A stretch of 64,000 bases of DNA, taken from positions 1 through 64,000 of the forward strand of contig CAVTZG010000024.1 of the NCBI GenBank assembly GCA_963739135.1. Reading direction: 5' to 3'. Below the pieces are notes generated by a model that was not told where the DNA came from, searched no databases, and was given only the letters and a program-made list of their open reading frames with translations. Of the stretch, positions 52,908 through 61,191 are shown piece after piece (positions within the stretch are counted from its first letter, which is position 1; each line of letters begins with the position of its first letter). This DNA is from Palsa-504 sp963739135 (GTDB lineage: Bacteria; Actinomycetota; Actinomycetes; Streptosporangiales; Streptosporangiaceae). The position numbers were made by a program, and so were the translations under genes.

Positions 52908-53900
52908 TCAGCGCTCGCTGTCCAGCGTGGCTACCTGCGCGGGCTCGTACCGCTGCCCCGCGACCGCGTCGGCCGGCACGGCGGCCTCGATCACCGCGAG
53001 CTCGTCCTGGCTAAGAGGCAGGTCGAGCGCGGCGAGCGCCTCAGCCAGCCGGTCCCGGCGCTTGGTCCCGATCAGCGGGATGATGTCCTCGCCGCGGGAG
53101 GCCACCCAGGCGATGGCCAGCTGGGCCGCGGTCACCCCGCGGCCATCCGCGATGGTCTCCAGCTCGGCCAGCAGCTCGAGGTTCCGCGCGTGGTTCTCGC
53201 CCCGGAACCTGGGGAACCTGGTGCGCGGGTCACCGTCGGTCACCCGGGCGGTGCCGCTGCTGAGCAGGCCGCGGGAGAGTATCCCGTAGGCGGTGACGCT
53301 GATCCCGAGCTCCCGCACGGCGGGCAGGATCTTCTCCTCGATGCCCCGGCTCATCAGCGAGTACTCGATCTGCAGCGCCGACACCGGGTGGACGGCGTGG
53401 GCCCGGCGGATCGTCTCCGCTCCCATTTCCGACAGGCCCAGGTAGCGGACGTACCCGGCCTTGATCATGTCGGCGATGGCCCCGACCGTCTCCTCGATCG
53501 GCACCCGCGGGTCGAGCCTGGCCGGCTGGTACAGGTCCACGTACTCGGTGCCGAGCCTGGTCAGCGTGTAGGCCAGCGAGTTCTTCACCATGGCGGGGCT
53601 GGTGTCGTGGCCGACGAACGCGCCGGACGGATCGCGCTGCCCGCCGAACTTGACCTGGATGAACACGCTTTCCCGCGGGATCCCGCGGCGCAGGGCGTCG
53701 CGCAGCAGCAGCTCGTTGTGGCCCATGCCGTAGAAGTCGCCGGTGTCCAGCAGCGTGATCCCGGCGTCGACGGCGGCGTGGATGGTGGCGATGCTCTCGG
53801 CGTCATCAGCCGAGCCGTAGATGCCCGACATGGCCATCAGGCCCAGGCCCGCCCGGGACACCGCCGGCCCGCCGCGGCCCAGCGTGGTCATCTGCAGCAT
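52908..53900 (-). CDS. Aldo/keto reductase
   Basis: 330 residues, (beta/alpha)8 barrel. LLDTGDFYGMGHNE gives Asp52 and Tyr57, FIQVKFGGQ Lys84. The usual catalytic His of DLYQPHRxDP is Ala127 (DLYQPARLDP), a variant seen in a subgroup near the actinobacterial pyridoxal-reductase-like enzymes. NADPH-binding LIGTKRRDRLAEALAAL near the C-terminus. It should reduce an aldehyde or ketone. ATG 53900 has no strong ribosome site; it is convergent with the PAP2 gene. Confidence 0.9.
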   Translation of the reverse strand: MLQMTTLGRGGPAVSRAGLGLMAMSGIYGSADDAESIATIHAAVDAGITLLDTGDFYGMGHNELLLRDALRRGIPRESVFIQVKFGGQRDPSGAFVGHDTSPAMVKNSLAYTLTRLGTEYVDLYQPARLDPRVPIEETVGAIADMIKAGYVRYLGLSEMGAETIRRAHAVHPVSALQIEYSLMSRGIEEKILPAVRELGISVTAYGILSRGLLSSGTARVTDGDPRTRFPRFRGENHARNLELLAELETIADGRGVTAAQLAIAWVASRGEDIIPLIGTKRRDRLAEALAALDLPLSQDELAVIEAAVPADAVAGQRYEPAQVATLDSER

Positions 53901-54083
53901 GAGGCGATTCTATGGAGCCGGGCCGCACCCGGATAAGGTCGGCTCGGCATCTCGCTGCCGCTGCTGCGGCGCCTGCTGGCCGAGCTCGGCTTCAGCGTGA
54001 CCGCATTGTGGAGCTGATCAGCTCTGGACCGTTTCGCACTACGCTGTTATCAGCGATCAGGCCGAGACGACCCGGACGGATGC

Positions 54084-55397
54084 ATGCAACCCGAACCCAC
54101 CGTGCTGGACAGCCTGCGCAGGGCCGTCGAGGCGATGCCCGACGACGTGCTGCTTCGCCTGCACCTGGCCACCATGCTGCTGCGCGCCGGCCAGCGCGAC
54201 GAGGCAGTCAGGCAGCTGGGTGCGGTCCTGCAGCGCGATCCGGGCAACGCCGAGGCGCTCGGCCTGCTGCGGGAAGGTCCCGCGGAGGCTGAGGGCGCGG
54301 GCCAGCCTCCCGCCGCTGGCCTGGATAATTCGGCCGAACGGTCCGTGGTCCCTCCGGCCGCTCCCCCGGGCGCTCCCGGGGAGGGGGCTGGCCCCGGCCA
54401 GCCGCCGCAGTATGACTGGTCGCAGGCCGAGGATGAGCTGCGCGACGTGCTGCCCGCCAGGTTCATCGGCGACGCCCCGGGAGCGGACTCGGCGTCGGCG
54501 GGCCTGGAGGAGGCAGATGCCTACGACGCCGAGCACGCCGGGCTGACGCTGGCCGACGTGGCCGGGATGACCGAGGTCAAGCAGCGCCTGGAGGCGGCCT
54601 TCCTGGCCCCGATGCGCAACCCGGAGCTGCGCCGGCTGTACGGCAAGTCGCTGCGCGGCGGGCTGCTGCTGTACGGGCCGCCCGGCTGCGGCAAGACGTT
54701 CATCGCCCGCGCCGTGGCGGGCGAGCTCGGCGCCCGGTTCATCGCGGTCTCGTTCGCCGACATCATCGACATGTTCGTCGGGCAGAGCGAGCGGAACATC
54801 CACGAGCTGTTCGAGATCGCCCGGCGGAACGCGCCCTGCGTGCTGTTCCTCGACGAAGTGGACGCGATCGGGCAGAAGCGCTCGCAGTTGCGGCACACCC
54901 CGATGCGCAGCGCGGTGAACCAGCTGCTGCTCGAGCTGGACGACATCTCCGGCCATAACGAGGGCGTGTTCCTGCTGGCCGCCACCAACCACCCCTGGGA
55001 CGTGGACAGCGCTCTGCGCAGGCCTGGCCGGTTCGACCGGACCCTGCTGGTGCTGCCGCCGGACGCGGCGGCCCGCGAGGAGGTGTTCCGCTACCACCTC
55101 AAGGACCGCCCGGTCGCCGGGATCGACCTGGCCCGGCTGGCCCGGCAGACCGACGGGTACTCCGGTGCCGACATCGCGCACATCTGCGAGACGGCCGCCG
55201 AACGGGCCCTGATGGACTCGGTCCGCCTCGGCGAGCCGCGGATGATCGGCCTTGGCGATCTTGAAGCCGCGATCGGCGAGGTCAAGCCGTCGCTGGGCGC
55301 CTGGTTCGACACCGCGCGGAACGTGGCGCTGTTCGCCAACGAGGGCGGCACCTACGATGACCTGGCCGCCTACCTGCGCAAGCGGCGGCTGCTGTGA
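54084..55397 (+). CDS. TPR-AAA+ ATPase
   Basis: 437 residues. One or two TPR-like repeats at 8-70 (MPDDVLLRLHLATMLLRAGQ, RDEAVRQLGAVLQRDPGNAE), a disordered linker at 70-150 and a classical AAA+ domain: GPPGCGKTF (Walker A, about 197-205), LFLDEVDAIG (Walker B, about 254-263) and RRPGRFDR with the arginine finger (about 312-319). Closest in type to the Cdc48/FtsH-like AAA proteins but without protease or N domains. It overlaps the TPR membrane protein gene by four bases, which points to a complex of the two. Function unknown. Confidence 0.9.
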   Translation: MQPEPTVLDSLRRAVEAMPDDVLLRLHLATMLLRAGQRDEAVRQLGAVLQRDPGNAEALGLLREGPAEAEGAGQPPAAGLDNSAERSVVPPAAPPGAPGEGAGPGQPPQYDWSQAEDELRDVLPARFIGDAPGADSASAGLEEADAYDAEHAGLTLADVAGMTEVKQRLEAAFLAPMRNPELRRLYGKSLRGGLLLYGPPGCGKTFIARAVAGELGARFIAVSFADIIDMFVGQSERNIHELFEIARRNAPCVLFLDEVDAIGQKRSQLRHTPMRSAVNQLLLELDDISGHNEGVFLLAATNHPWDVDSALRRPGRFDRTLLVLPPDAAAREEVFRYHLKDRPVAGIDLARLARQTDGYSGADIAHICETAAERALMDSVRLGEPRMIGLGDLEAAIGEVKPSLGAWFDTARNVALFANEGGTYDDLAAYLRKRRLL

Positions 55398-56494
55398 GTG
55401 GTGCTGGCCCGGGGGGACGACCCCCCGGATCCCCCCGCTCCTGGGGGGACCCATCCCCCCAGACCCCCCTTGGGCAGGAGCTGGCCCGCGCTTCGGCCAT
55501 GCTCGATGTACGGCGGTTCGACGAGGCGGCGCAGCTGCTGGCCCGCATCGTGGCGGCGGAGCCGGACAGCAGCCGGGCCTGGTGCCTGATGGCCCGGGCG
55601 CACCTGGGCGCGGACCGCTACGCCGAGGCCGTCGAGGTGGCCAACCGGGCGGTGGCGCTCGACCCGTCCGACGAGTGGCCGCACCGCCTGGCCAGCAACG
55701 CCCTGGTCCATCTGGGCAAGTACGCCGACGCGCTGCGCGCCGCGCAGGAGGCGTGCCGGCTGGCGCCCAGCTACTGGCAGACCCACGTCTGCCTGGCCCA
55801 GGCCGCCCTGGCCGCGCACCGGCTGGACACCGCGGCCGACGCGGCCGCCCGGGCCCGCGCGCTGGCCCCGAACGAGCCGGACGTCCATTTCCTGTCCGGG
55901 AAGGTGAGCCTGAGCCGCGGCGACCTGGCAGACGCGCGCCGGCATCAGGAACGCGCCCTCGCGCTGGATCCGGCGCACAGCGGCGCCATGAACGAGCTGG
56001 GCCGGATCAGGCTCAGGCGGCACGATGCGACCGGCGCGATCAGGCACTTCATCAGCGCGGCCCGCGCCACCCCGGACGAGCGCATCTACAGCAGGAACAT
56101 CGACGTGGTGATCCTGCGGACGGTCTCCCGGACGATCTACGTTTTCACGCTGGTCGCCCTGATCCTGGTCTGGGTGCCCGCGGTGACCCATGTCGACCGG
56201 CTGCCCTTCGTGATCAGCCTGGGGGCGCTGGCCGTGATCACGGCCGCCTGCTTCGCCTGGATGGTGCTGCGGCTGCCGCAGGAGGCGCGGCTGATGGTGC
56301 GCCGGACCCTGCGCGCCCGGCGGGTCGCGGCGGCGCTCGCCCTGGCCGTGGGCGGCGTGGCGGTGGCGTTCGGCATCGTGGCCTTCGCGCCCGCGGCCGA
56401 CGTGGCCCAGGCGCTGCCGGTCGCGGTGGTCATCACGGTGGCGGCGCGGCTGGCCGCGTTCGCCGCGCTGCGGGCCGCGGCCCGGCGGGAGTAG
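55394..56494 (+). CDS. TPR protein with C-terminal membrane segments
   Basis: 366 residues from GTG 55394, overlapping the AAA+ stop (GTGA). Residues 1-27 are encoded by a G/C-hairpin sequence (see 55408) and are probably not functional. Residues 28-230 hold five or six TPRs (ARASAMLDVRRFDEAAQLLA, RAHLGADRYAEAVEVANRAV ALDPSD and following), and 245-365 hold three or four membrane helices (VFTLVALILVWVPAV and others). A membrane-bound partner or receptor of the AAA+ protein is the simplest reading. Confidence 0.85.
   Translation: MSGAGPGGRPPGSPRSWGDPSPQTPLGQELARASAMLDVRRFDEAAQLLARIVAAEPDSSRAWCLMARAHLGADRYAEAVEVANRAVALDPSDEWPHRLASNALVHLGKYADALRAAQEACRLAPSYWQTHVCLAQAALAAHRLDTAADAAARARALAPNEPDVHFLSGKVSLSRGDLADARRHQERALALDPAHSGAMNELGRIRLRRHDATGAIRHFISAARATPDERIYSRNIDVVILRTVSRTIYVFTLVALILVWVPAVTHVDRLPFVISLGALAVITAACFAWMVLRLPQEARLMVRRTLRARRVAAALALAVGGVAVAFGIVAFAPAADVAQALPVAVVITVAARLAAFAALRAAARRE
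55408..55470. repeat. G/C hairpin repeat at the TPR gene 5' end
   Basis: Successive blocks of six or more G and C (GGGGGGACGACCCCCC, then CCCCCC...GGGGGG...CCCCCC) form several alternative stems. Such sequences in actinobacteria are mostly intergenic mobile or palindromic elements; here it lies within the first codons, so it may have inserted there or the true TPR start may be downstream (near 55470). Confidence 0.6.
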
Positions 56495-56606
56495 GGCGGC
56501 CCGGTTCCGGGGCCGCCTCGCGCCAGCGAACGGCCCGCACCGCCGGGACGGCCAGCACGCCGATCCCGCGCCGCAGGCGACCTGACTCAGCCTCGTCGGT
56601 CGCCGG

Positions 56607-56786
56607 TCAGCCAGCCGCGAGGATCTGGCGGTACACGTCAAGCAGGCCCGGGATCTCGTCCGGGGCGGCCCGGCCCATGCCGCATTCGGTGCAGATGCCC
56701 CACTCGCGCTGGCCGGCCGGGCCGGCGGCCAGCGCCGCATCGATGAGCCGCACCTGCTCCTCGAGCACGCCGAACTCCACCGCCAC
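56607..56786 (-). pseudogene. C-terminal fragment, MetE/UROD-fold-like
   Basis: GTG 56786 opens AVEFGVLEEQVRLIDAALAA, then EWGICTECGMG and PGLLDVYRQILAAG with stop at 56607. The EWGICTECGMGR motif and the RxILAAG ending are those of actinobacterial UROD/methionine-synthase-fold proteins, of which only the last 59 residues remain. The upstream part was replaced by the SDR gene region. Confidence 0.5.
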
Positions 56787-56861
56787 GCTTGTCGGTGCTG
56801 GGCACTGAGGCTAGCGTTGCGGCTGCAGGCGCGGCGGCCCGCGCCGGAGGAGGCATCGGCG

Positions 56862-57848
56862 GTGGACTCGTTCGCAGGCAAGCTCGCGGTGGTGACCGGC
56901 GGCGGCTCGGGCATGGGCCGTGAGCTGGTCAGGCAGCTGGCGGAGCAGGGCTGTTCGGTGGCGGCCTGCGACCTGAACGCGGACACCGTTGCGCAGGCAG
57001 CCGCCGCCGCGGCGGCAGCGCCGGGCGTACAGGTCACCGGCCATGCCTGCGACGTGGCCGACGAGGCGCAGGTGCTGCGGTTCCGCGACGAGGTGCTCGC
57101 CGAGCACGCCCGCGATCACGTGGACCTGGTCTTCGCCAACGCCGGCATCGGCGGCGGCGAGAGCTTCGTCGCCAGCGACCGGCGGGTATGGGAGCGGGTC
57201 CTCGCCGTCGACTGGTACGGCGTGTACTTCTGCGCCCGCGCGTTCCTGCCGCTGCTGATGGCCAGCGGCGAAGGCGTGCTGGTCAACACCAGCAGCGTGA
57301 ACGGCCTGTGGGCCTCGCTGGGCCCGGGCGTGCCGCAGACCGCCTACAGCACGGCCAAGTTCGCGGTGCGGGGGTTCACCGAGGCGCTCATCGAGGACCT
57401 GCGGGTCCATGCGCCCCACGTCCGGGCCGTCCTGGTCATGCCGGGACACGTGGGCACCGACATCGTCGTCAACAGCATGCGCGGGCGTGGCCTGCCCGCG
57501 CCGGAGCAGATGACCGAGGCCGAGCTGGCGGAGGTGATCCCGCCGCGGGTACGGCCCGCGCTGGTCAGCGCCGGGCTGCTGAGCGAGGACGCGCCGGCCG
57601 ATGACCTGCGCCGGATGCTGATGCAGATGAACGACAGTTTCCGGGACAAGGCACCGGTCAGCGCGGCCGAGGCCGCGGACATCATCCTGGACGGGGTGCG
57701 GTCCGGGGCCTGGCGGATCCTCATCGGCGAGGACGCCAGGAGGATCGACGCGGCGGTGCGGGCCAAGCCCGAGGCCGCTTACGACTACGCCGAGCTGTTC
57801 GGCGTGTCCCGGGCGGCACCATCCGAGCCGGAGGGCGAGGACGCCTGA
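56862..57848 (+). CDS. Short-chain dehydrogenase/reductase (SDR)
   Basis: 328 residues from GTG 56862 (GGAGGAGGC upstream decides the start). TGGGSGMG at 12-19 (NAD(P) binding), NAG at 93-95, catalytic Ser144, Tyr162 and Lys166 (YSTAK). The C-terminal 100 residues are longer than in classical SDRs (PALVSAGLLSEDAPADDLRR, then GVRSGAWRILIGEDARRIDA), a form seen in a mycobacterial/actinobacterial subgroup with unknown substrates. Convergent with the beta-propeller operon. Confidence 0.9.
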   Translation: MDSFAGKLAVVTGGGSGMGRELVRQLAEQGCSVAACDLNADTVAQAAAAAAAAPGVQVTGHACDVADEAQVLRFRDEVLAEHARDHVDLVFANAGIGGGESFVASDRRVWERVLAVDWYGVYFCARAFLPLLMASGEGVLVNTSSVNGLWASLGPGVPQTAYSTAKFAVRGFTEALIEDLRVHAPHVRAVLVMPGHVGTDIVVNSMRGRGLPAPEQMTEAELAEVIPPRVRPALVSAGLLSEDAPADDLRRMLMQMNDSFRDKAPVSAAEAADIILDGVRSGAWRILIGEDARRIDAAVRAKPEAAYDYAELFGVSRAAPSEPEGEDA

Positions 57849-57989
57849 GGCCACCGCCGGGTGACGGCCGGCGCCAGCGCCGGACCGCATGCGGGCCGCG
57901 CAGGACCAGGACGCGGCTCCGGTACGGGGCGAGCAGGCGGGCAGTGGCGGCCCGGGTGATGGCATGCCAGTCGGCAGGCCCGGCGATCC

Positions 57990-58019
57990 AAGGTGGTGAA
58001 ACTGGGCTTTCAGCACCTT
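57990..58019. terminator. Palindrome between convergent genes, related to 39375
   Basis: AAGGTGGTGAAA-CTGGGC-TTTCAGCACCTT, 12-base arms with one mismatch, between the SDR (+) and propeller (-) genes. It shares GGTGGTGAAA and TTTCAGCAC with the perfect palindrome at 39375-39404, also in a convergent gap. Confidence 0.65.
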
Positions 58020-58061
58020 ACAGGGTGGTGAACACGCGGCTTCTCCGTGGCGGCGAGGAGC

Positions 58062-59258
58062 CTAGCTTCCTGGCGTGGGGGTGGCGGTCAGGACCATGCC
58101 GGTCGGCTCGTAGCCGTCGCCGGAGTTGGCCCCCTCGTCGCCGAGGTTGATGTTGCCGACCACGCTGTCGTTGGACGTGTTCAGCACCGTGACGATGGCC
58201 GAGGTAATGCCGCCGACCCACAGCTGTGAGCCGTCAGGCGTCAGGGCCAGCGTGTCAGGACCGCCCGCCAGCGAGATGGCTTTCGTCACGCTGCGGGAGC
58301 TGGCGCTGATCACCGAGACCTGATCGGAGTCCGGGTTGGCCACGTAGACCGTCTTGCCGTCCGGCGAGACAGCCAGCTGCCACGGCAGCTGACCGACCGG
58401 GATCGTCCCGGTGACCTTGTTGGTCACGCTGCTGATCACCTCGACCAGCCCCCGGGCGGTGTTGGTCACATAGACCGTCCTGCCGTCGGGAGATACCGCG
58501 ATGCCGTGCGGGTTACCCAGGCCGCGGATGACGCCGGTGACCCGGTCAGAGCTGGTGCTGAAGATCCACAAGCCGTCGGCTGTGGTCACGTAGGCGGTGG
58601 CCCCGGTCTTGGAGAAGGCGATCATGCCCGGCGCGCCGGGCAGCGGTAGCTGCGCGGTCACCTTGTCCGTCGCGGTCGAGATCACGCTGATCGCCGTCGG
58701 GGACGACGGGCCGGTCTGCGGACCGGTGTCGGCCACCCACAGCTGGGAGCCGCTAGGGGTGACCGCGAGGTAATCAGGGTCGAAGCCCACGTGGACGTCG
58801 GTCTCGGCCGGGTTGTAGTTCTTCGGGTTGAGCGTCGCGGAGTCGATGACCGCCACCGAGTCGGTACCGGCGTCCGCAAAGTAGAGCGTGTGCCCGGAAA
58901 GCGCGACGGCCTCATCGGTCGAGGCGTAGTTGTAGTCGCCCGGGTCGCCCGGCACCTGCGGGTCGCCCACGTTGTAGGTCTGGATGATGGCGCAGTTAGC
59001 CGTGTTGATGGCGCTGAAGCCGTCCCACCCCGCGTCGGCGATGTAGGCGGCGCCGGCCGGGCCGCTGCACGTCGACGCGGCCAGATGCAGGGACTTGGAC
59101 CCGCCTGCCGTCTTGCCCGCCTCGTGCTGCGCGGCGGGGGAACTGACGGCCAGCACCGTCGCGGTCCCGGCCGTCAGGATCGCGGCCGCCGCGCCGGCGA
59201 CCAGGGCGTGGCGCTTGGTCAGGGTCAGCCGGGCGCCTGAGGAATCGCGTAGCGACAT
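58062..59258 (-). CDS. Secreted YVTN-type beta-propeller protein
   Basis: 398 residues. A basic start (RLTLTKRHALVAGAAAAILT) and a hydrophobic stretch make an export signal. About six blades follow with the pattern GxxPxxLAxSPDGxTVYVxN (AVSPDGRTVYVTN, AVSPDGKTVYVAN, ALTPDGSQLWVGG). YVTN propellers are surface or secreted proteins. It starts 5 bases after the phospholipase stop, so the two are co-transcribed and probably act together outside the cell. Confidence 0.88.
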   Translation of the reverse strand: MSLRDSSGARLTLTKRHALVAGAAAAILTAGTATVLAVSSPAAQHEAGKTAGGSKSLHLAASTCSGPAGAAYIADAGWDGFSAINTANCAIIQTYNVGDPQVPGDPGDYNYASTDEAVALSGHTLYFADAGTDSVAVIDSATLNPKNYNPAETDVHVGFDPDYLAVTPSGSQLWVADTGPQTGPSSPTAISVISTATDKVTAQLPLPGAPGMIAFSKTGATAYVTTADGLWIFSTSSDRVTGVIRGLGNPHGIAVSPDGRTVYVTNTARGLVEVISSVTNKVTGTIPVGQLPWQLAVSPDGKTVYVANPDSDQVSVISASSRSVTKAISLAGGPDTLALTPDGSQLWVGGITSAIVTVLNTSNDSVVGNINLGDEGANSGDGYEPTGMVLTATPTPGS

Positions 59259-59263
59259 TCAGA

Positions 59264-60730
59264 TCACGCTCCTACCGCGCTGGCGGCCGCGTGCACCACG
59301 GGTTTAGAACCCGCCGGCTGGACCGGGAAGGTCTGGCTGGCTCCGGGAATGGGGGGGAGCTGGAACCGGATGACCTCCTCCTCGGCCGCTTCCAGTTCCG
59401 CCTGGGTCTGCGGCAGCCGCGGGAACCTCCGGTCCGGGACGGCGCCGAGGGCACTGGTGAGGTCGCCGACGGTCTTCCGCCGCCACTGGGTGAGGTTCGG
59501 GTTCACGACCCCGGTCACGGTCTCGAGCAGCCGGAGCACCGAGGTGTGGTCGAAGGTGTCGTGGCAGACGAAGCCGCCCACCGTCCAGGGCGACACGATG
59601 ATGCACGGCACCCGGAAGCCCAGGCCGATCGGGTCGCTGACCTTATCGACGGTGATGAACTCGCCGGCCGTGCCCGCAGGCGGGGTGGGCGGGGTGACGT
59701 GATCGAAGTAGCCGTCGTTCTCGTCGTAGATGAGAACGAAGACCGTCTTGGCGAAGACGTCGGGGTTCGACGCGATGGCGTTGAGCTTGCTCGCCACGAA
59801 GTCGGCGCCGGCGGCCGGCATGTAGTCGGGGTGCTCGGACTGGTAGGACGTCGGGATGATCCAGGACACCGTAGGCAGCTGGTCGTGGCTGGCGTCGTAC
59901 TCGAACTGTCCCGCCTGGTAGAAGCGCATCGCGTTGCGGTAGAGCGGCGACGACACCGGGGCGTTCTGGTACTGGTCGAAGTACTCCATGACGTTCATGC
60001 CGTAGTTGTCGACCTCCTGGTAGATCTTCCAGGACACCCCGGCAGCGGTAAGCATCTCCGGGTAGGTCTTCCAGGAGTAGCCCTGGGTCGGCACGTAGTT
60101 GCCGTAGACCGGGCCGCCCGCCACGCCTGCCGGGTCGACCTGGCCGGTCATGAGGTACAGCCGGTTGGGCCAGGTCGGGCCCATCATCGAGCAGTGGTAG
60201 CCGTCGCAGATGGTGAAGGCATCGGCCAGCGCCCAGTGAAACGGGATGTCGTCCCGCTTGAAGTAGGCCATCGTGTACTGCCCGGCGACGCCGTCGGCGG
60301 CCAGGTGGGCGGTCACGAACCCGTCCATCTTGCCGTTGTCCCAGGACTGGTGCTGCGGGCCCCAGCTGTGGCTGTTGGACGGCAGGGCCTGCGCGCTGCT
60401 GCTGTGCGTGTCGGTGTGGAAGGGCAGCAGGTACTTGTCGGGGTTCTGCGCGTCGTACTGGTAGAACCGGCTCTTCGGCACGCTCGGGTCGGCGAAACCG
60501 CGGACGCCGGGCAAGGCACCGAAGTAGTGGTCGAAGGAGCGGTTCTCCTGCATCAGCACCACGATGTGCTTGATCTCGGAGATGGCTGCGCTGGTGAGGC
60601 GCGCACTGCCGGGCGCCGCTGGCCTGGAGTCTTCGATGATCTTCCGCAGGCTGGACGGCAAGGCGAAAGACGCCAGCACCATCCCGCCCGCCGACGCCAT
60701 CAGCTGGCGCCGGCTCACGTCAATCGTCAC
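59264..60730 (-). CDS. Exported phospholipase C/acid-phosphatase-family protein
   Basis: 488 residues from GTG 60730 (GGAGG 7 bases upstream). SRRQLMASAG at 6-15 and a hydrophobic stretch form a Tat-type signal. HIVVLMQENRSFDHYFGALP (55-74) is the phosphoesterase signature with Asn/Thr-type metal-binding residues of the PLC family, and VLIYDENDGYFDHVTPPTPP with FRVPCIIVSPWT are also conserved. It should cleave phosphodiester or phosphomonoester bonds of lipids outside the cell. It starts the two-gene operon with the propeller. Confidence 0.9.
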   Translation of the reverse strand: MTIDVSRRQLMASAGGMVLASFALPSSLRKIIEDSRPAAPGSARLTSAAISEIKHIVVLMQENRSFDHYFGALPGVRGFADPSVPKSRFYQYDAQNPDKYLLPFHTDTHSSSAQALPSNSHSWGPQHQSWDNGKMDGFVTAHLAADGVAGQYTMAYFKRDDIPFHWALADAFTICDGYHCSMMGPTWPNRLYLMTGQVDPAGVAGGPVYGNYVPTQGYSWKTYPEMLTAAGVSWKIYQEVDNYGMNVMEYFDQYQNAPVSSPLYRNAMRFYQAGQFEYDASHDQLPTVSWIIPTSYQSEHPDYMPAAGADFVASKLNAIASNPDVFAKTVFVLIYDENDGYFDHVTPPTPPAGTAGEFITVDKVSDPIGLGFRVPCIIVSPWTVGGFVCHDTFDHTSVLRLLETVTGVVNPNLTQWRRKTVGDLTSALGAVPDRRFPRLPQTQAELEAAEEEVIRFQLPPIPGASQTFPVQPAGSKPVVHAAASAVGA

Positions 60731-60890
60731 GTACGGGCCTCCTAACGCCGGGGCGGCGACCTGAACGACAGGGCAAACCATAACGAACAGAGCCAGGCCT
60801 CTCCGGACAGGCTCGCCCAAACCCGGACGATTTTCCTTGCGGCAGGCTGATAACGGGAGAGCGGCCGCCGGGCCAGGCGCGGCCGGCAGG

Positions 60891-61151
60891 TCAGGCGAGC
60901 CAGGGGCCGGCCTGGTGGCAGCTGATGTCGTGCGGCGGCTCGTAGAACGTCGCGTCCCAGAGCTGGGTGTGGCAGGTCTGGCACGACACCCACAGGTGCC
61001 CCATGCCCCCACCGCGCTCGGCTTGCTCCCGCGCCGGGGCGCAGATACAGGGTTTCCAGCCGACTCGCGCCAGGCCGGGCCACAGCGGGTGGCCGAACGG
61101 GCAGCGCAGCGGCCGGTGCGAGAACAGGGACACAGACATGCAGATGATCAT
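60891..61151 (-). CDS. Small cysteine/histidine-rich protein
   Basis: 86 residues from ATG 61151 (or 61139). Ordered Cys/His pairs (RCPFGHPLWPGL, CICAPA, CQTCHTQLWDATFYEPPHDI, SCHQAG) suggest two zinc-binding clusters. The end lies about 160 bases upstream of the phospholipase start on the same strand. The frame stays open further upstream into the 45-bp repeat but without homology. Function unknown. Confidence 0.6.
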   Translation of the reverse strand: MIICMSVSLFSHRPLRCPFGHPLWPGLARVGWKPCICAPAREQAERGGGMGHLWVSCQTCHTQLWDATFYEPPHDISCHQAGPWLA

Positions 61152-61191
61152 GTCATAATCGCAGTTAGGAAGGCTAGTTCGAAGAAAAAAT

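Noticed and set aside
55370..57037. 555-codon minus frame over the AAA+/TPR/SDR region
   Set aside because: No homology pattern and crosses three real genes; shadow.
59291..60745. 484-codon + frame over the phospholipase gene
   Set aside because: His/Val/Arg-rich antisense shadow; the minus-strand gene has signal peptide and catalytic motifs.
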